Assembly (NCBI GenBank): GCA_002733865.1
Contig: NVXM01000030.1
Location: forward strand, 40,770-104,769
DNA: 64,000 nt
Source of the DNA: Sphingopyxis sp.
GTDB taxonomy: Bacteria; Pseudomonadota; Alphaproteobacteria; Sphingomonadales; Sphingomonadaceae
Reading direction: 5' to 3'
How positions within the stretch are numbered: the stretch's first letter is position 1; every line of letters starts with the position of its first letter. The position numbers and the translations under genes are program-made. This document shows, piece by piece, positions 25,058-32,876 of the stretch. The notes below the pieces were generated by a model that saw only the letters and a program-made list of their open reading frames with translations, did not search any database and was not told the origin of the DNA.

Positions 25058-25759
25058 TCAGGCGCCTTCGATCTCGCCGAGATCGATCTTGAGGCCTGGG
25101 CCCATGGTCGTGCTCAGACCGACCTTGCGGACATATTTGCCCTTGGCGCCGGCTGGCTTCGCCTTGACGACTGCGTTGACGAGCGCATCGAAATTCTTGC
25201 GCAGATCGGCTTCCTTGAAGCTGGTCTTGCCAATGCCGTTGTGGATGATGCCGGCTTTTTCGACGCGATATTCGATCTGGCCGCCCTTGGCGTCCTTGAC
25301 CGCTTGACCGACGTTCGGGGTAACCGTGCCGAGTTTAGGGTTTGGCATCAGGCCTTTTGGACCCAGTACCTTGCCGAGACGGCCAACGAGACCCATCATG
25401 TCCGGCGTTGCGATGATGCGATCATAGTTGAGATCGCCGCCCTGCATCGCTTCCATCAGATCTTCCGCGCCCACCGTATCGGCACCCGCTTCCTTGGCTT
25501 CTTCTGCTTTTGCATCCTTGGCAAAAACAGCAACCCGGGTTTCCTTGCCGGTACCGGCAGGGAGCGAGGTTACGCCGCGAACCATCTGGTCCGCGTGACG
25601 GGGATCAACACCAAGGCTGATCACGACGTCAAGCGTTTCGTCAAACTTCGAGGTCGAAGCCAGATCCTTCAGCGTCTTGATTGCTTCATCAACGCTGTAC
25701 AGTTTTTCGCGATCGACTTTTTCATTGATCGCCTGCATTTTTTTGGAGAGTTTCGCCAT
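25058..25759 (-). CDS. rplA: 50S ribosomal protein L1
   Basis: 233 residues, full length. L1 binds 23S rRNA at the E-site stalk and represses its own operon in many bacteria. Recognisable segments include [61 protein letters not shown] (family signature, in parts) and the closing [10 protein letters not shown]. It follows rplK by 4 nt. Confidence 0.98.
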   Translation of the reverse strand: MAKLSKKMQAINEKVDREKLYSVDEAIKTLKDLASTSKFDETLDVVISLGVDPRHADQMVRGVTSLPAGTGKETRVAVFAKDAKAEEAKEAGADTVGAEDLMEAMQGGDLNYDRIIATPDMMGLVGRLGKVLGPKGLMPNPKLGTVTPNVGQAVKDAKGGQIEYRVEKAGIIHNGIGKTSFKEADLRKNFDALVNAVVKAKPAGAKGKYVRKVGLSTTMGPGLKIDLGEIEGA

Positions 25760-25763
25760 GGTC

Positions 25764-26195
25764 TTATCCCTCCACCACTTCTACGCCCATCGAGCGTGCG
25801 GTGCCTGCAATGATTTTCATGGCCTGATCAATGTCATTGGCATTGAGGTCGGTCATTTTCGTTTCGGCAATTTCCTTGATCTGCGAAGCCTTGATCGTTC
25901 CGCCAGAGGTCTTGCCCGGCTCACTGGAGCCCTTTTTCAACTTGGCAATCTTCTTGATCAGATAGCTGGCTGGCGGCGTCTTGGTTTCAAAGGTGAAGCT
26001 GCGATCGCCATAGACCGTAATCTTGGTCGGGATCGGCGTGCCTTTTTCAAGCTTGTCCGTAGCCGCGTTAAACGCTTTGCAGAATTCCATGATATTAACG
26101 CCGCGCTGACCCAGTGCTGGGCCGATCGGCGGGGATGGATTTGCAATACCGGCCGGTACTTGCAAATTGATATAACCATCAATTTTCTTAGCCAT
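25764..26195 (-). CDS. rplK: 50S ribosomal protein L11
   Basis: 143 residues. L11 forms the GTPase-associated centre with 23S rRNA and is required for RelA-type stringent signalling. [21 protein letters not shown] (in parts) and the C-terminal [13 protein letters not shown] signature are present. It sits between nusG and rplA; a palindromic spacer of about 150 nt separates it from nusG. Confidence 0.98.
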   Translation of the reverse strand: MAKKIDGYINLQVPAGIANPSPPIGPALGQRGVNIMEFCKAFNAATDKLEKGTPIPTKITVYGDRSFTFETKTPPASYLIKKIAKLKKGSSEPGKTSGGTIKASQIKEIAETKMTDLNANDIDQAMKIIAGTARSMGVEVVEG

Positions 26196-26289
26196 TTGGC
26201 TGTCCTTTCATTCTTTTGGGCTTGGCGACATTGCCGTACCCGCAAATTAAGCGGTCAAACGGAGAGCGAACCCTCCTCCCGCGCTGGTA

Positions 26290-26342
26290 TTCTGGAGCAA
26301 GCTCCGGAATTTCTTTTGTGCTCCGGACTAGATCCGGAGCAT
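26290..26342. repeat. tandem hairpins between rplK and nusG
   Basis: Two adjacent palindromes, TTCTGGAGC-AAGCTCCGGAA and GCTCCGGA-CTAGA-TCCGGAGC, lie immediately after the nusG stop and before rplK. They could act as a partial terminator, an mRNA-stability element, or copies of a dispersed palindromic repeat. Confidence 0.7.
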
Positions 26343-26347
26343 GAAAA

Positions 26348-26884
26348 CTAACTGATCAGGTCGACTTCGCCGAAGTCCAGTTCGACCGGGGTTGCGCGAC
26401 CGAAGATGGACACGGAAACCTTGACCTTGTTCTTGTCGAAATCCAGTTCCTCGACAATGCCGTTGAAGCTGTTGAACGGGCCGCTCTTGACCTTGACCTC
26501 GTCGCCGATTTCGTAACTGACCGTGATCCGTTCCTTGGGGGCGTTGGCCGCTTCTTCCTTGGTATTGAGGATCCGGGCCGCTTCGGCTTCGCTGATAGCC
26601 TGCGGCTTGCCGCTGCTGCCGAGAAAGCCGGTGACCTTGGGCTGGTTCTTGACCAGATGGTAGACATCGTCGGTCATTTCCAGCTTGGCCAGCACATAGC
26701 CGGGGAAGAATTTCCGCTCCGACTGGATCTTCTTGCCGCGCTTGACTTCGGTAATCGTCTCGGTTGGAACCTCGATATCCTCGACCAGTTCGGTCAGGCC
26801 AAGCCGCTTGGCGTCCGCCTCAATGGCTTCCTTGACCTTGTGTTCAAAGCCCGAATAAGCGTGAATGATGTACCAGCGTGCCAT
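26348..26884 (-). CDS. nusG: transcription termination/antitermination factor NusG
   Basis: 178 residues. The N-terminal NGN domain ([45 protein letters not shown]) is followed by the KOW domain ([25 protein letters not shown]). NusG links RNA polymerase to Rho or to the ribosome. It lies 31 nt downstream of secE. Confidence 0.97.
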   Translation of the reverse strand: MARWYIIHAYSGFEHKVKEAIEADAKRLGLTELVEDIEVPTETITEVKRGKKIQSERKFFPGYVLAKLEMTDDVYHLVKNQPKVTGFLGSSGKPQAISEAEAARILNTKEEAANAPKERITVSYEIGDEVKVKSGPFNSFNGIVEELDFDKNKVKVSVSIFGRATPVELDFGEVDLIS

Positions 26885-26915
26885 GCGAATAACCTAAAAA
26901 ATCTGTGTGGGGCGC

Positions 26916-27110
26916 TTACGCAAGGCTCAGGAGCCAGGCGACAATCGCATTAAAAATCGAATCAACGCCCAGAAAAAACAAGCCCAGGATGGTGGTCATG
27001 ATCAGCACGAGGATCGCCGTACGGACGGTCTCGGGCCATGTTGGCCAGACGACCTTGTTGGTCTCGGCCTTGACCTGATTCATGAATTCGCCTGGATTGA
27101 CTTTTGCCAT
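26916..27110 (-). CDS. secE: preprotein translocase subunit SecE
   Basis: 64 residues, the short single-span form normal for alphaproteobacteria. The amphipathic EFMNQVKAETNKVVWPTWPET segment precedes one transmembrane helix (AILVLIMTTILGLFFLGVDSIF). SecE holds SecY together in the Sec translocon. It is the first gene of the secE-nusG-rplK-rplA group; tRNA-Trp, its usual neighbour, is 3.1 kb away. Confidence 0.95.
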   Translation of the reverse strand: MAKVNPGEFMNQVKAETNKVVWPTWPETVRTAILVLIMTTILGLFFLGVDSIFNAIVAWLLSLA

Positions 27111-27601
27111 GCTTGATTCCCTAAACTTTCTCGCCGGTTCCTACATAAACTCCGGGTGTCAGTCGTTTGACTGTGTTCGGATATATGCATGGTTTCGGAA
27201 AGAACCAGCCCTTTAGACGCAGATTCCCGGATTCGCAAGAAAAAGAAGGGGGATTTGCCGGAGCGGAGGAGCCGGGAAGGGGAGACGTTCGGCTCGCTTC
27301 ACTTGTAGCGGCTGGCTTATCCGGCAAAATCTTTACAGAAACGCGCCGTTTTAATTTCTGTGACCTTTGCCCGAAAGCGGCAGATTTGCTGGCCGTGGTC
27401 GCCGCCAGCATCGCATCGAGTGTGACCTTCCGCCGGGAGCGTAGCCGGATGATGAGAGCGGGCCGCTGGTTCTTTCCATTGTCAAAGAGCCTGTCGAAGG
27501 ACAGGAGTAATTATAGACGAACGGGGCGGGTGTAGGACAGCGGTTTTGCGGTGGGAAAATTGGGGATTGTTGCGCCTGGCGGCGGGATTCATTGAATTCT
27601 T
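27111..27601. other. non-coding spacer upstream of secE
   Basis: I see no convincing gene in these 490 nt. It should hold the secE-nusG promoter; TTGCGA followed after 17 nt by TAAAGG on the minus strand (around 27208-27240) is a weak candidate. A partial CCTGTCGAAGGACAGG palindrome lies at 27490-27506, and one of two imperfect direct repeats bracketing the AT-rich patch is at 27524-27547. Confidence 0.5.
27524..27547. repeat. imperfect direct repeat, left copy
   Basis: GGGCGGGTGTAGGACAGCGG and following bases match 28337-28360 at 19 of 24 positions. The two copies bracket the AT-rich patch of about 790 nt that holds the remnant and the orphan ORF. Confidence 0.5.
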
Positions 27602-28006
27602 CTACGAGAGGGGCAACCAACCCTTAATGTATGGAGCGCAATCTATTTTTTTCGTTTGAGAAATAAACTCTTCCGCTATTTTGTGACCACCCAATTTATC
27701 TAAAATAATGGTACAATAGTGATTAACATACTGGCCATTTGGGTCACGACGATGAGCAGTGCCCTGCTTGACGGAAGCATAAAGCTTTGTAGCATCGTCA
27801 ATGCGGTCTTCATGCAACAATAATGTGGCATGGAATGCTTCATGATACTCGGAGTGAGGGAGTATCATGAAGCCTCGAAACTCCGAACGAATTTTTTCAA
27901 AATGCCTTCGCGAAGCAGATACATCCTTTGCCCGAAACAGCCGCTTCGTCATTATCGAATGATAAAAATAATAGAGGATCCCAAACAGTTTTCTTACAAA
28001 AATCAT
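27602..28006 (-). CDS. orphan hypothetical protein in AT-rich patch
   Basis: 134 residues. A basic, hydrophobic N-terminus is followed by a mainly helical soluble part (SEYHEAFHATLLLHEDRIDDA and later LDKLGGHKIAEEFI). Base composition is clearly more AT-rich than the neighbours, suggesting acquisition by transfer. It starts 3 nt after the end of a frameshifted gene remnant on the same strand. Downstream position after a broken partner resembles orphan immunity genes left behind by toxin loci, but I see no recognised immunity family; that reading is speculation. A plausible real gene: the frame is long for this low GC. Confidence 0.6.
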   Translation of the reverse strand: MIFVRKLFGILYYFYHSIMTKRLFRAKDVSASRRHFEKIRSEFRGFMILPHSEYHEAFHATLLLHEDRIDDATKLYASVKQGTAHRRDPNGQYVNHYCTIILDKLGGHKIAEEFISQTKKIDCAPYIKGWLPLS

Positions 28007-28008
28007 AC

Positions 28009-28303
28009 CTAGAATCCAATATGCTTCAAAGCTTCATCAATCACTGGTGCGATATCGTCCGATTATTTGCTCTTCCGTATTTATCAGAGAAAGCTTTCAT
28101 TCCATCTATCTGTCTAAGGACTTTTTCTAATTGTTCAACAGCCGGTATTTTTCAGACCTTGGTTTAGCGGGCTCACTAATAACTCTTGGCCCTCGCCTAA
28201 TGTTCGCAGGCGTAATTTTCTTAGCAGCGAACTCCGCCACTTCCTTCACAACAGTGATGACCGCACCGATTGTAACTGCACATTCGGCTGCACCACCAGC
28301 GCA
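28009..28303 (-). pseudogene. frameshifted gene remnant upstream of orphan ORF
   Basis: Read on the minus strand, three consecutive pieces in shifted frames look like one coding sequence: GAAECAVTIGAVITVVKEVA and on through ...SEPAKPRSEK, then (after a one-base shift at an A5 run) IPAVEQLEKVLRQIDGMKAF and on, then (after a second shift near 28060) SDDIAPVIDEALKHIGF with a stop at 28009. No start codon is in frame at the 5' end. The composition is AT-rich like the next gene. Two indels in homopolymers could be decay or sequencing error. Function unknown. Confidence 0.5.
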
Positions 28304-28336
28304 TCTCCATCAGCCAAGAAGAGATAGTATGTGATC

Positions 28337-28360
28337 GGGCGGGCGCAGGACACCGATTTC
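28337..28360. repeat. imperfect direct repeat, right copy
   Basis: GGGCGGGCGCAGGACACCGA and following bases match the left copy at 27524-27547, differing mainly by transitions. It could mark the edge of an inserted segment or be a dispersed repeat. Confidence 0.5.
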
Positions 28361-28863
28361 TGGGGAGGAGTTCAGGGGGCGTCGCACCTTCGTCCCTGAG
28401 CCTGTTCTGCGTTTCGGATTGTGGAACACCCTCATCCAACGCCGCCTAATGCCCCCGGAACAAGTCCGGGGTCATAAGGCTCTGTATCCTTCTCCCTCAC
28501 GGGAGAAGGGGGAGGGATGGGCCCTTGGCTGCGCTTTCCCGTTAGTGGTGAGCCTGTCGAACCACGCCCCTCGGCCGGGAAACGCCGTTGAGCTTCGCTC
28601 GCTCTTCGGGTCGACAAGCTCAGGGACAATGGGACAAAATCGAGATTGCCTAAAAATCCTCCCCGCTTGCGAGGAGGTGGCAGGCCGCAGGGCTGACGGA
28701 GGGGGTTTGCCCCAAGCGCTGCGCTCAGACGCACGCCCCCTCCACCACGCTTCGCGCAGTCCCCCTCCCCGCGAGCGGGGAGGATTTCAGAGGGAGTCGT
28801 GACGAGTTGAGCTGCTCACCCCTAACGGTAGTCCCCCGCGAGCGGGGAGGATTTCGCGAGGGC
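28361..28863. repeat. cluster of palindromic repeats without genes
   Basis: About 500 nt with no credible gene. It holds copy 2 of the CTCATCCAAC...GGGAGAAGG repeat (28429-28512), fragments of the CCTGAGCCTGTCGAA / TCGACAAGCTCAGG family (28548-28625), and three CCTCCCCGC-GAGCGGGGAGG-type palindromes (28660-28680, 28770-28792, 28835-28855) with GGCAGGCCGCAGGGCTGACGG between. Such mosaics are common landing zones for dispersed palindromes in sphingomonads. Confidence 0.75.
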
Positions 28864-29748
28864 TCAGGCCGGCCGGGTCGCCAGTTTCCGGCTCGGGTGC
28901 ATGCCGTCGACATAGCCCATGAATGGCGGGTGGATATTATAGCCGAGCAGCTCTTGCACGCGCTTCGGATAGAGCGCCGCCTTTTCGGGGGCGACGGCGA
29001 GCAATTGCTGTTCCAGCGGCCGGCACCAGCCCTTGCAAAATTGCGGCGTCACGATCAGCCGGTCGGCGTCGGAGCGATTGCTGCCGCCGCGGTGCCACAG
29101 GGTGCCCTTGGCGAGCATCAGCGAGCCGGGGGGCATCGTCGCCCGGATCATGCCGGGATGGTCATCCGGGCCGTGACTGGTCTTGTCGATGACGCCGGTC
29201 TTGAAATCGGAGCCGCGATTGGCGCCGGCCGGCTCCTCGCTGCCCCATTTGTGGCTGCCGGGGATGATCTCGGTGGCGCCATTGTCCTCGGTCGTGTCGC
29301 TGATCGACCAGAAGGTCGACAGGCTGAGCGGGTCGCGCGGCCGCGCCAGCCCGCAATGACTGTCATCGAAATGCCAGGGCTGGACGGTTTCGCCGGGATG
29401 CAGGTTGATCGCCAGACAGGCATAGAGCAGGCAGCTTTCACCCAGTTCGCGCTCGGCAAAGGCGAGTTGCAACGGATGGGAAATCAGGTCGGCAAAGACC
29501 GGGTCCTTGTCGAGCATCCCGTAGATACGATTCGACTGGTCGCCTTCGAAATTATTGCGGCCGCGGATGTCGGCGTCGATCCACGGCTTGAGCGCGGCGC
29601 GTTGCCGGTCCACTTCGGCTGGCGACAGGACATTTTCAAATATGATATAGCCGGTCTCGTCAAATTGCCGGTAGCAGTCGGCCAATGTGCGGCCTTTTAG
29701 AAAGGGTGCAAGCGCCTGTTCAGGCGATTCAATTTTCTGTTCCAACAT
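28864..29748 (-). CDS. phytanoyl-CoA dioxygenase-family (PhyH) protein
   Basis: 294 residues, non-haem Fe(II)/2-oxoglutarate oxygenase of the PhyH family. The facial triad is His126-x-Asp128 (WHFDDSH) and His219 (LWHRGGSN), with Arg230 placed to bind 2-oxoglutarate. The N-terminal YRQFDETGYIIFENVLS motif is typical. Members hydroxylate lipids, osmolytes or natural products; the substrate is not evident. It is encoded alone on the minus strand between the repeat cluster and a VOC gene. Confidence 0.88.
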   Translation of the reverse strand: MLEQKIESPEQALAPFLKGRTLADCYRQFDETGYIIFENVLSPAEVDRQRAALKPWIDADIRGRNNFEGDQSNRIYGMLDKDPVFADLISHPLQLAFAERELGESCLLYACLAINLHPGETVQPWHFDDSHCGLARPRDPLSLSTFWSISDTTEDNGATEIIPGSHKWGSEEPAGANRGSDFKTGVIDKTSHGPDDHPGMIRATMPPGSLMLAKGTLWHRGGSNRSDADRLIVTPQFCKGWCRPLEQQLLAVAPEKAALYPKRVQELLGYNIHPPFMGYVDGMHPSRKLATRPA

Positions 29749-29827
29749 GGTAGGAATATGGCAGAATTCTGCCGTTCATGCAAATATTAGAATGACGTTA
29801 CGGCAGGGCCGGATTTTTGCGACGGTT

Positions 29828-30217
29828 TCAATAGCGCTCGATCAGATCCCACTTGTGTCCGAACGGATCGGCCCATTTCACGACCATGCCGTAGGGCTCC
29901 TCGCGCGGTTCTTCGAGAAAAAGAATTCCGGCGCGCTGCATGATCGCATAATCGGTTTCAAAATCATAGGTTTCCAGAAACAGGAATATCCGGTCACCGG
30001 CCTGTTCGCCAATGACTTCTTCCTGCGCCTCGTTCGCGGCGCGGGCCAGGAGCAGGCGGGTTTCGGTGCTTCCGGGCGGGGCTACCAGCACCCAGCGCTT
30101 GTCGTCCGACAGCGGCGTGTCTTCGACCAGCTCAAAACCCATCAGGCCGACATAGAATTCGATCGCCGGATCATAATCGGGAACGATCAGCGTGATGGCG
30201 GAAATGAACTGGGGCAT
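29828..30217 (-). CDS. VOC-family (glyoxalase/bleomycin-resistance fold) protein
   Basis: 129 residues with the paired beta-alpha-beta-beta-beta units of vicinal-oxygen-chelate proteins: ISAITLIVPDYDPAIEFYVGLMGFELVED at the start (in parts), RLLLAR in the middle and the late YGMVVKWADPFGHKWDLIE strand with a likely metal Glu. No specific enzyme can be named. It precedes tRNA-Trp by 28 nt on the opposite side of the tRNA 3' end (same strand, downstream). Confidence 0.88.
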   Translation of the reverse strand: MPQFISAITLIVPDYDPAIEFYVGLMGFELVEDTPLSDDKRWVLVAPPGSTETRLLLARAANEAQEEVIGEQAGDRIFLFLETYDFETDYAIMQRAGILFLEEPREEPYGMVVKWADPFGHKWDLIERY

Positions 30218-30244
30218 GATGATTTCGGTGCGTGAAAAGGAAAA

Positions 30245-30320
30245 TGGCAGGAGTGCACGGACTCGAACCGTGGGCCCTCGGTTTTGGAGACCGATGCTCT
30301 ACCAACTGAGCTACACTCCT
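30245..30320 (-). tRNA. tRNA-Trp (CCA anticodon)
   Basis: 76 nt on the minus strand with a full cloverleaf: acceptor AGGAGTG/CACTCCT, D arm GCTC-AGTTGGTAGA-GC, anticodon stem TCGGT/ACCGA with loop CTCCAAA (anticodon CCA), T arm CACGG-TTCGAGT-CCGTG, discriminator G and an encoded CCA end. tRNA-Trp normally lies next to secE; here 3.1 kb of other genes separate them. Confidence 0.97.
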
Positions 30321-30360
30321 GCACAGGCCGTTTCGCCCTCGCGGAACAGCCAGTTCGCGG

Positions 30361-30389
30361 GCATTAGCGCCCTGAGACGCATTCGGCAA
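30361..30389 (-). promoter_or_regulatory. predicted promoter of tRNA-Trp
   Basis: On the minus strand TTGCCG (30389-30384) is followed after 17 nt by TAATGC (30366-30361), about 40 nt before the tRNA. The -10 type matches that suggested for rplJ. Confidence 0.5.
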
Positions 30390-30576
30390 GCGTGATCGTT
30401 CTCCGTACGCATGAATCGCACCCTGCCTGTATTTGTGCGATCGACGGCTGACGGGAAAGGGGAAGACAGGCGGCCCTGCCTTCATTCAACGCCATGCTGC
30501 TGCTATCCAATTATGGACTTTTTCGCGAAGGCCAGTGGCTGCTATGCTTCTGGCCGAAAAGGTGAGGAGACCGATT

Positions 30577-31125
30577 ATGACGGACACAAAGACACCCGTT
30601 CCGGAGAAGCCGGGACCGCTTAAAGTATTGCGGATTTTCAGAAGCAAGGATGCGCCCAGTCTCGATGAGGCCGGGCATATGGCTTATGTCGACGATGATC
30701 CTGTGATTCTGGCGGGAGCCGCCAAACTGGGTGAAGCCGGTATCGGCGATGGTGCGGTATTAAAATGCCTTTTCAGCGGCTTCGGCTTTTCGCTTCACTA
30801 TGTCTGGTTCAAGCCCGGCTACCCCTTGCCCTTGCACAGCCATGACAGCGATTGCCTCTATTATCTGATCAGCGGCGATATCAAAATGGGCACGGAAGAG
30901 ATGGCGGCAGGCGACGGCTTTTTCCTCCCAGCCGGCACGCCCTATACCTATACGGTCGGGTACGACGGCGTCGAGCTGCTTGAATTCCGGACGCAGGAGG
31001 ATTTTGACATCCGGTTCAAGGGAAAGACCGAAGCCTATTGGGAAAAAATGCTCGAAAAGCTGCGCGCAGAGCAACCGAAATGGAAGGAGGCGGTGCCGCC
31101 CGTCAGGGCTTATCGCACCGCCTGA
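30577..31125 (+). CDS. cupin-domain protein
   Basis: 182 residues from the ATG at 30577, preceded by GAGGAG; upstream in-frame starts are unsupported. A single cupin barrel carries HSHDSDCLYYLISG (metal ligands His, His, and a Glu/Asp position) and the second motif FFLPAGTPYTYTVG. The C-terminal part is a charged helix rich in Lys/Glu. It could be a small dioxygenase or a sensor protein. Convergent with the Rieske oxygenase gene (6 nt between ends). Confidence 0.8.
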   Translation: MTDTKTPVPEKPGPLKVLRIFRSKDAPSLDEAGHMAYVDDDPVILAGAAKLGEAGIGDGAVLKCLFSGFGFSLHYVWFKPGYPLPLHSHDSDCLYYLISGDIKMGTEEMAAGDGFFLPAGTPYTYTVGYDGVELLEFRTQEDFDIRFKGKTEAYWEKMLEKLRAEQPKWKEAVPPVRAYRTA

Positions 31126-31131
31126 ATCCGG

Positions 31132-32352
31132 TTATTCCGCCGCTTGCAATTGCGGCGCAAAAATCTGCTGCAATTCCGAATCATCGGCATTGGTCAACCG
31201 ATCAACCCACTGGTGGAAGGCCTGACCACCACCTTCGTTGCGGCCGAAATAGACTTTGTCGATCAGACCGGATTGCAACGCTTCGTGCTGCCGTTTTCCG
31301 GTTTTATAGTCTTCCTCGGCGACGACGGTTTCGAGAAAGTCAAACTGCTCGCGTGCGCCCTGACGGACGGCATCATCGGTCGGCGCATGTTCCATGACAT
31401 AGAATTGCGTGGTGTAGCTTTCGCCGACCTTTTCGCCTGGGAACAGCTGCGAGATCATCGCGCCGCGACCACCACCGCCGTAGAAGCTGGCGATCGAGAT
31501 ATGCGGGAAGATCGTCCATACGCCCTGCAGCAGCGCATCTATCGGCCAGTCTTTCTCATCCATCTCGGTGAGATCAATCTTCTCTTCGCTACCTGTCTTC
31601 TGGACAAATTTCGATGGCGAGGACAGCCGCTGATGCGGGCCCCATGAGAAATAGTTGGCGCGGTTGAAAAAGTCGGCGCCGAACGTGTCCTTGTGCAGTA
31701 CGGGCAGGTGATAGAAATCGAGATAACCGTCATAGGCGGTTTTCCAATTGGGTCCCGGAATCGTGCGCTGGTCAAACAGGTGCCAGCTGTCGAAGCCGAA
31801 ATGCTTGAGCACATCGTCATAGCCGCAAAGATAGGATTCGATGTCGAGCGTGCTGTTTGGATCCAGCGTCGCCCAGATCAGACCCGCGCGTTCCAGCGTC
31901 GGGAATTTCGTCAGGCAGAACTCCGCCTTGTCGACCGTGCCGAAATCTTTCGGCGAGGCGATGGCGAGCAGGTCGCCGTCATTCTTGAACGTCCAGCCAT
32001 GATAGCCGCAGGTGAATCGCGTCGCCTTGCCGCTGCCTTCGGCCACGGGATTGCCGCGGTGGGTGCAGCTGTTCAGAAATGCCTGGGCCGTTCCGTCCTT
32101 CTGGCGGGTGATCAGCACCGGAATGCCGGCCATCTCCATCGCCTTGTAGCAGCCCGGTTCGGGCAGTTCGCAGGACGGGGCCATCATCAGCGGTAGGCGC
32201 TTGAAGATCAGGTTCTTCTCGCGTTCAAAGCGCTCTTCATCGGTATAGTCGGATGCGGGTATGGCCACCACGTCATCGACCAGTTCCATTGTATCTGCCT
32301 TGCCATGCTCAACCAGTGAGCGGGTCATTTCCAACAATTCCTGCCGCGACAT
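31132..32352 (-). CDS. Rieske aromatic-ring-hydroxylating dioxygenase, alpha-subunit type
   Basis: 406 residues. The Rieske cluster is formed by Cys96-x-His98 (SCTHRGN) and Cys115-xx-His118 (CGYHGW). The mononuclear iron site is in the catalytic domain with DFYHLPVLHKDTF (His215, His220). A good AGGAG precedes the start. Such enzymes hydroxylate aromatics, steroids or quaternary amines with electrons from a separate reductase. No reductase or beta subunit is encoded nearby, so the electron donor must be elsewhere. Confidence 0.92.
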   Translation of the reverse strand: MSRQELLEMTRSLVEHGKADTMELVDDVVAIPASDYTDEERFEREKNLIFKRLPLMMAPSCELPEPGCYKAMEMAGIPVLITRQKDGTAQAFLNSCTHRGNPVAEGSGKATRFTCGYHGWTFKNDGDLLAIASPKDFGTVDKAEFCLTKFPTLERAGLIWATLDPNSTLDIESYLCGYDDVLKHFGFDSWHLFDQRTIPGPNWKTAYDGYLDFYHLPVLHKDTFGADFFNRANYFSWGPHQRLSSPSKFVQKTGSEEKIDLTEMDEKDWPIDALLQGVWTIFPHISIASFYGGGGRGAMISQLFPGEKVGESYTTQFYVMEHAPTDDAVRQGAREQFDFLETVVAEEDYKTGKRQHEALQSGLIDKVYFGRNEGGGQAFHQWVDRLTNADDSELQQIFAPQLQAAE

Positions 32353-32404
32353 TTTTTTCTCCTAAAATTTGGAGGCAGAATATCATATCCGTGCGATGCA
32401 GAAA

Positions 32405-32800
32405 CTATTCTTTCTGCGGAGGGCTGCGCACCGGCAAGATTTCGGGGTCGGGCTCGTTGCGGGTCCAGATCCAGCTGCCCGTGATCAGTGCCGCCGCAAT
32501 CGGGATGAGGTTCCACGGCAAGGCAACAAAGGCGAGGGCCACGCCGCAGCTGACCGCGAAGGCGATCGTGGATGCCCATTTGCCGCGCCGGGAGATCGCT
32601 CGGCGTTCCCGCCAGTTTCGGATATGGCCGCCAAAGACGCGATGCTCGACCAGCCACGACTCGAGTCGCGGCGAACTGTTGGCAAAGCAGAAGGCAGCGA
32701 GAATCATGAACGGCACGGTCGGCAGCAGCGGCAAGAGGACGCCGATGCCGCCTAGCGCCAGCGATATCAGTCCGGCTGCGAGATAGAGTTGTCGTTTCAT
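32405..32800 (-). CDS. YbaN/DUF454-family inner-membrane protein
   Basis: 131 residues from the ATG at 32800 (AGGG at the right spacing); a reading from 32854 is unsupported. The DUF454 signature LALGGIGVLLPLLPTVPFMILAAFCFA (in parts), then NSSPRLESWLVEHRVFG, and two further membrane helices are present. Function of the family is unknown; it is often near redox or haem genes. Confidence 0.85.
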   Translation of the reverse strand: MKRQLYLAAGLISLALGGIGVLLPLLPTVPFMILAAFCFANSSPRLESWLVEHRVFGGHIRNWRERRAISRRGKWASTIAFAVSCGVALAFVALPWNLIPIAAALITGSWIWTRNEPDPEILPVRSPPQKE

Positions 32801-32876
32801 GGCTGCCCTGTAGCACGGATAGAAGCGAACGCCGATAGGTTCAGCACAGCCCAATGCGGGGGACAGAATCTGGCTG

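Noticed and set aside
27121..27411. 96-codon minus-strand frame just before secE
   Set aside because: Pro/Ser-rich, no ribosome site, covers the expected secE promoter region.
28131..28334. Possible 67-codon plus-strand gene in the AT-rich patch
   Set aside because: The opposite strand reads as a better, though frameshifted, coding sequence; no ribosome site for the plus-strand frame.
28419..28802. 127-codon frame within the palindromic repeat cluster
   Set aside because: Composed of repeat sequence; translation is low-complexity and unlike a protein.
28640..28860. Repeated CCTCCCCGC...GCGGGGAGG palindromes considered as a CRISPR array
   Set aside because: Units are self-complementary, irregularly spaced and flanked by other repeat types; no uniform spacers and no cas genes.
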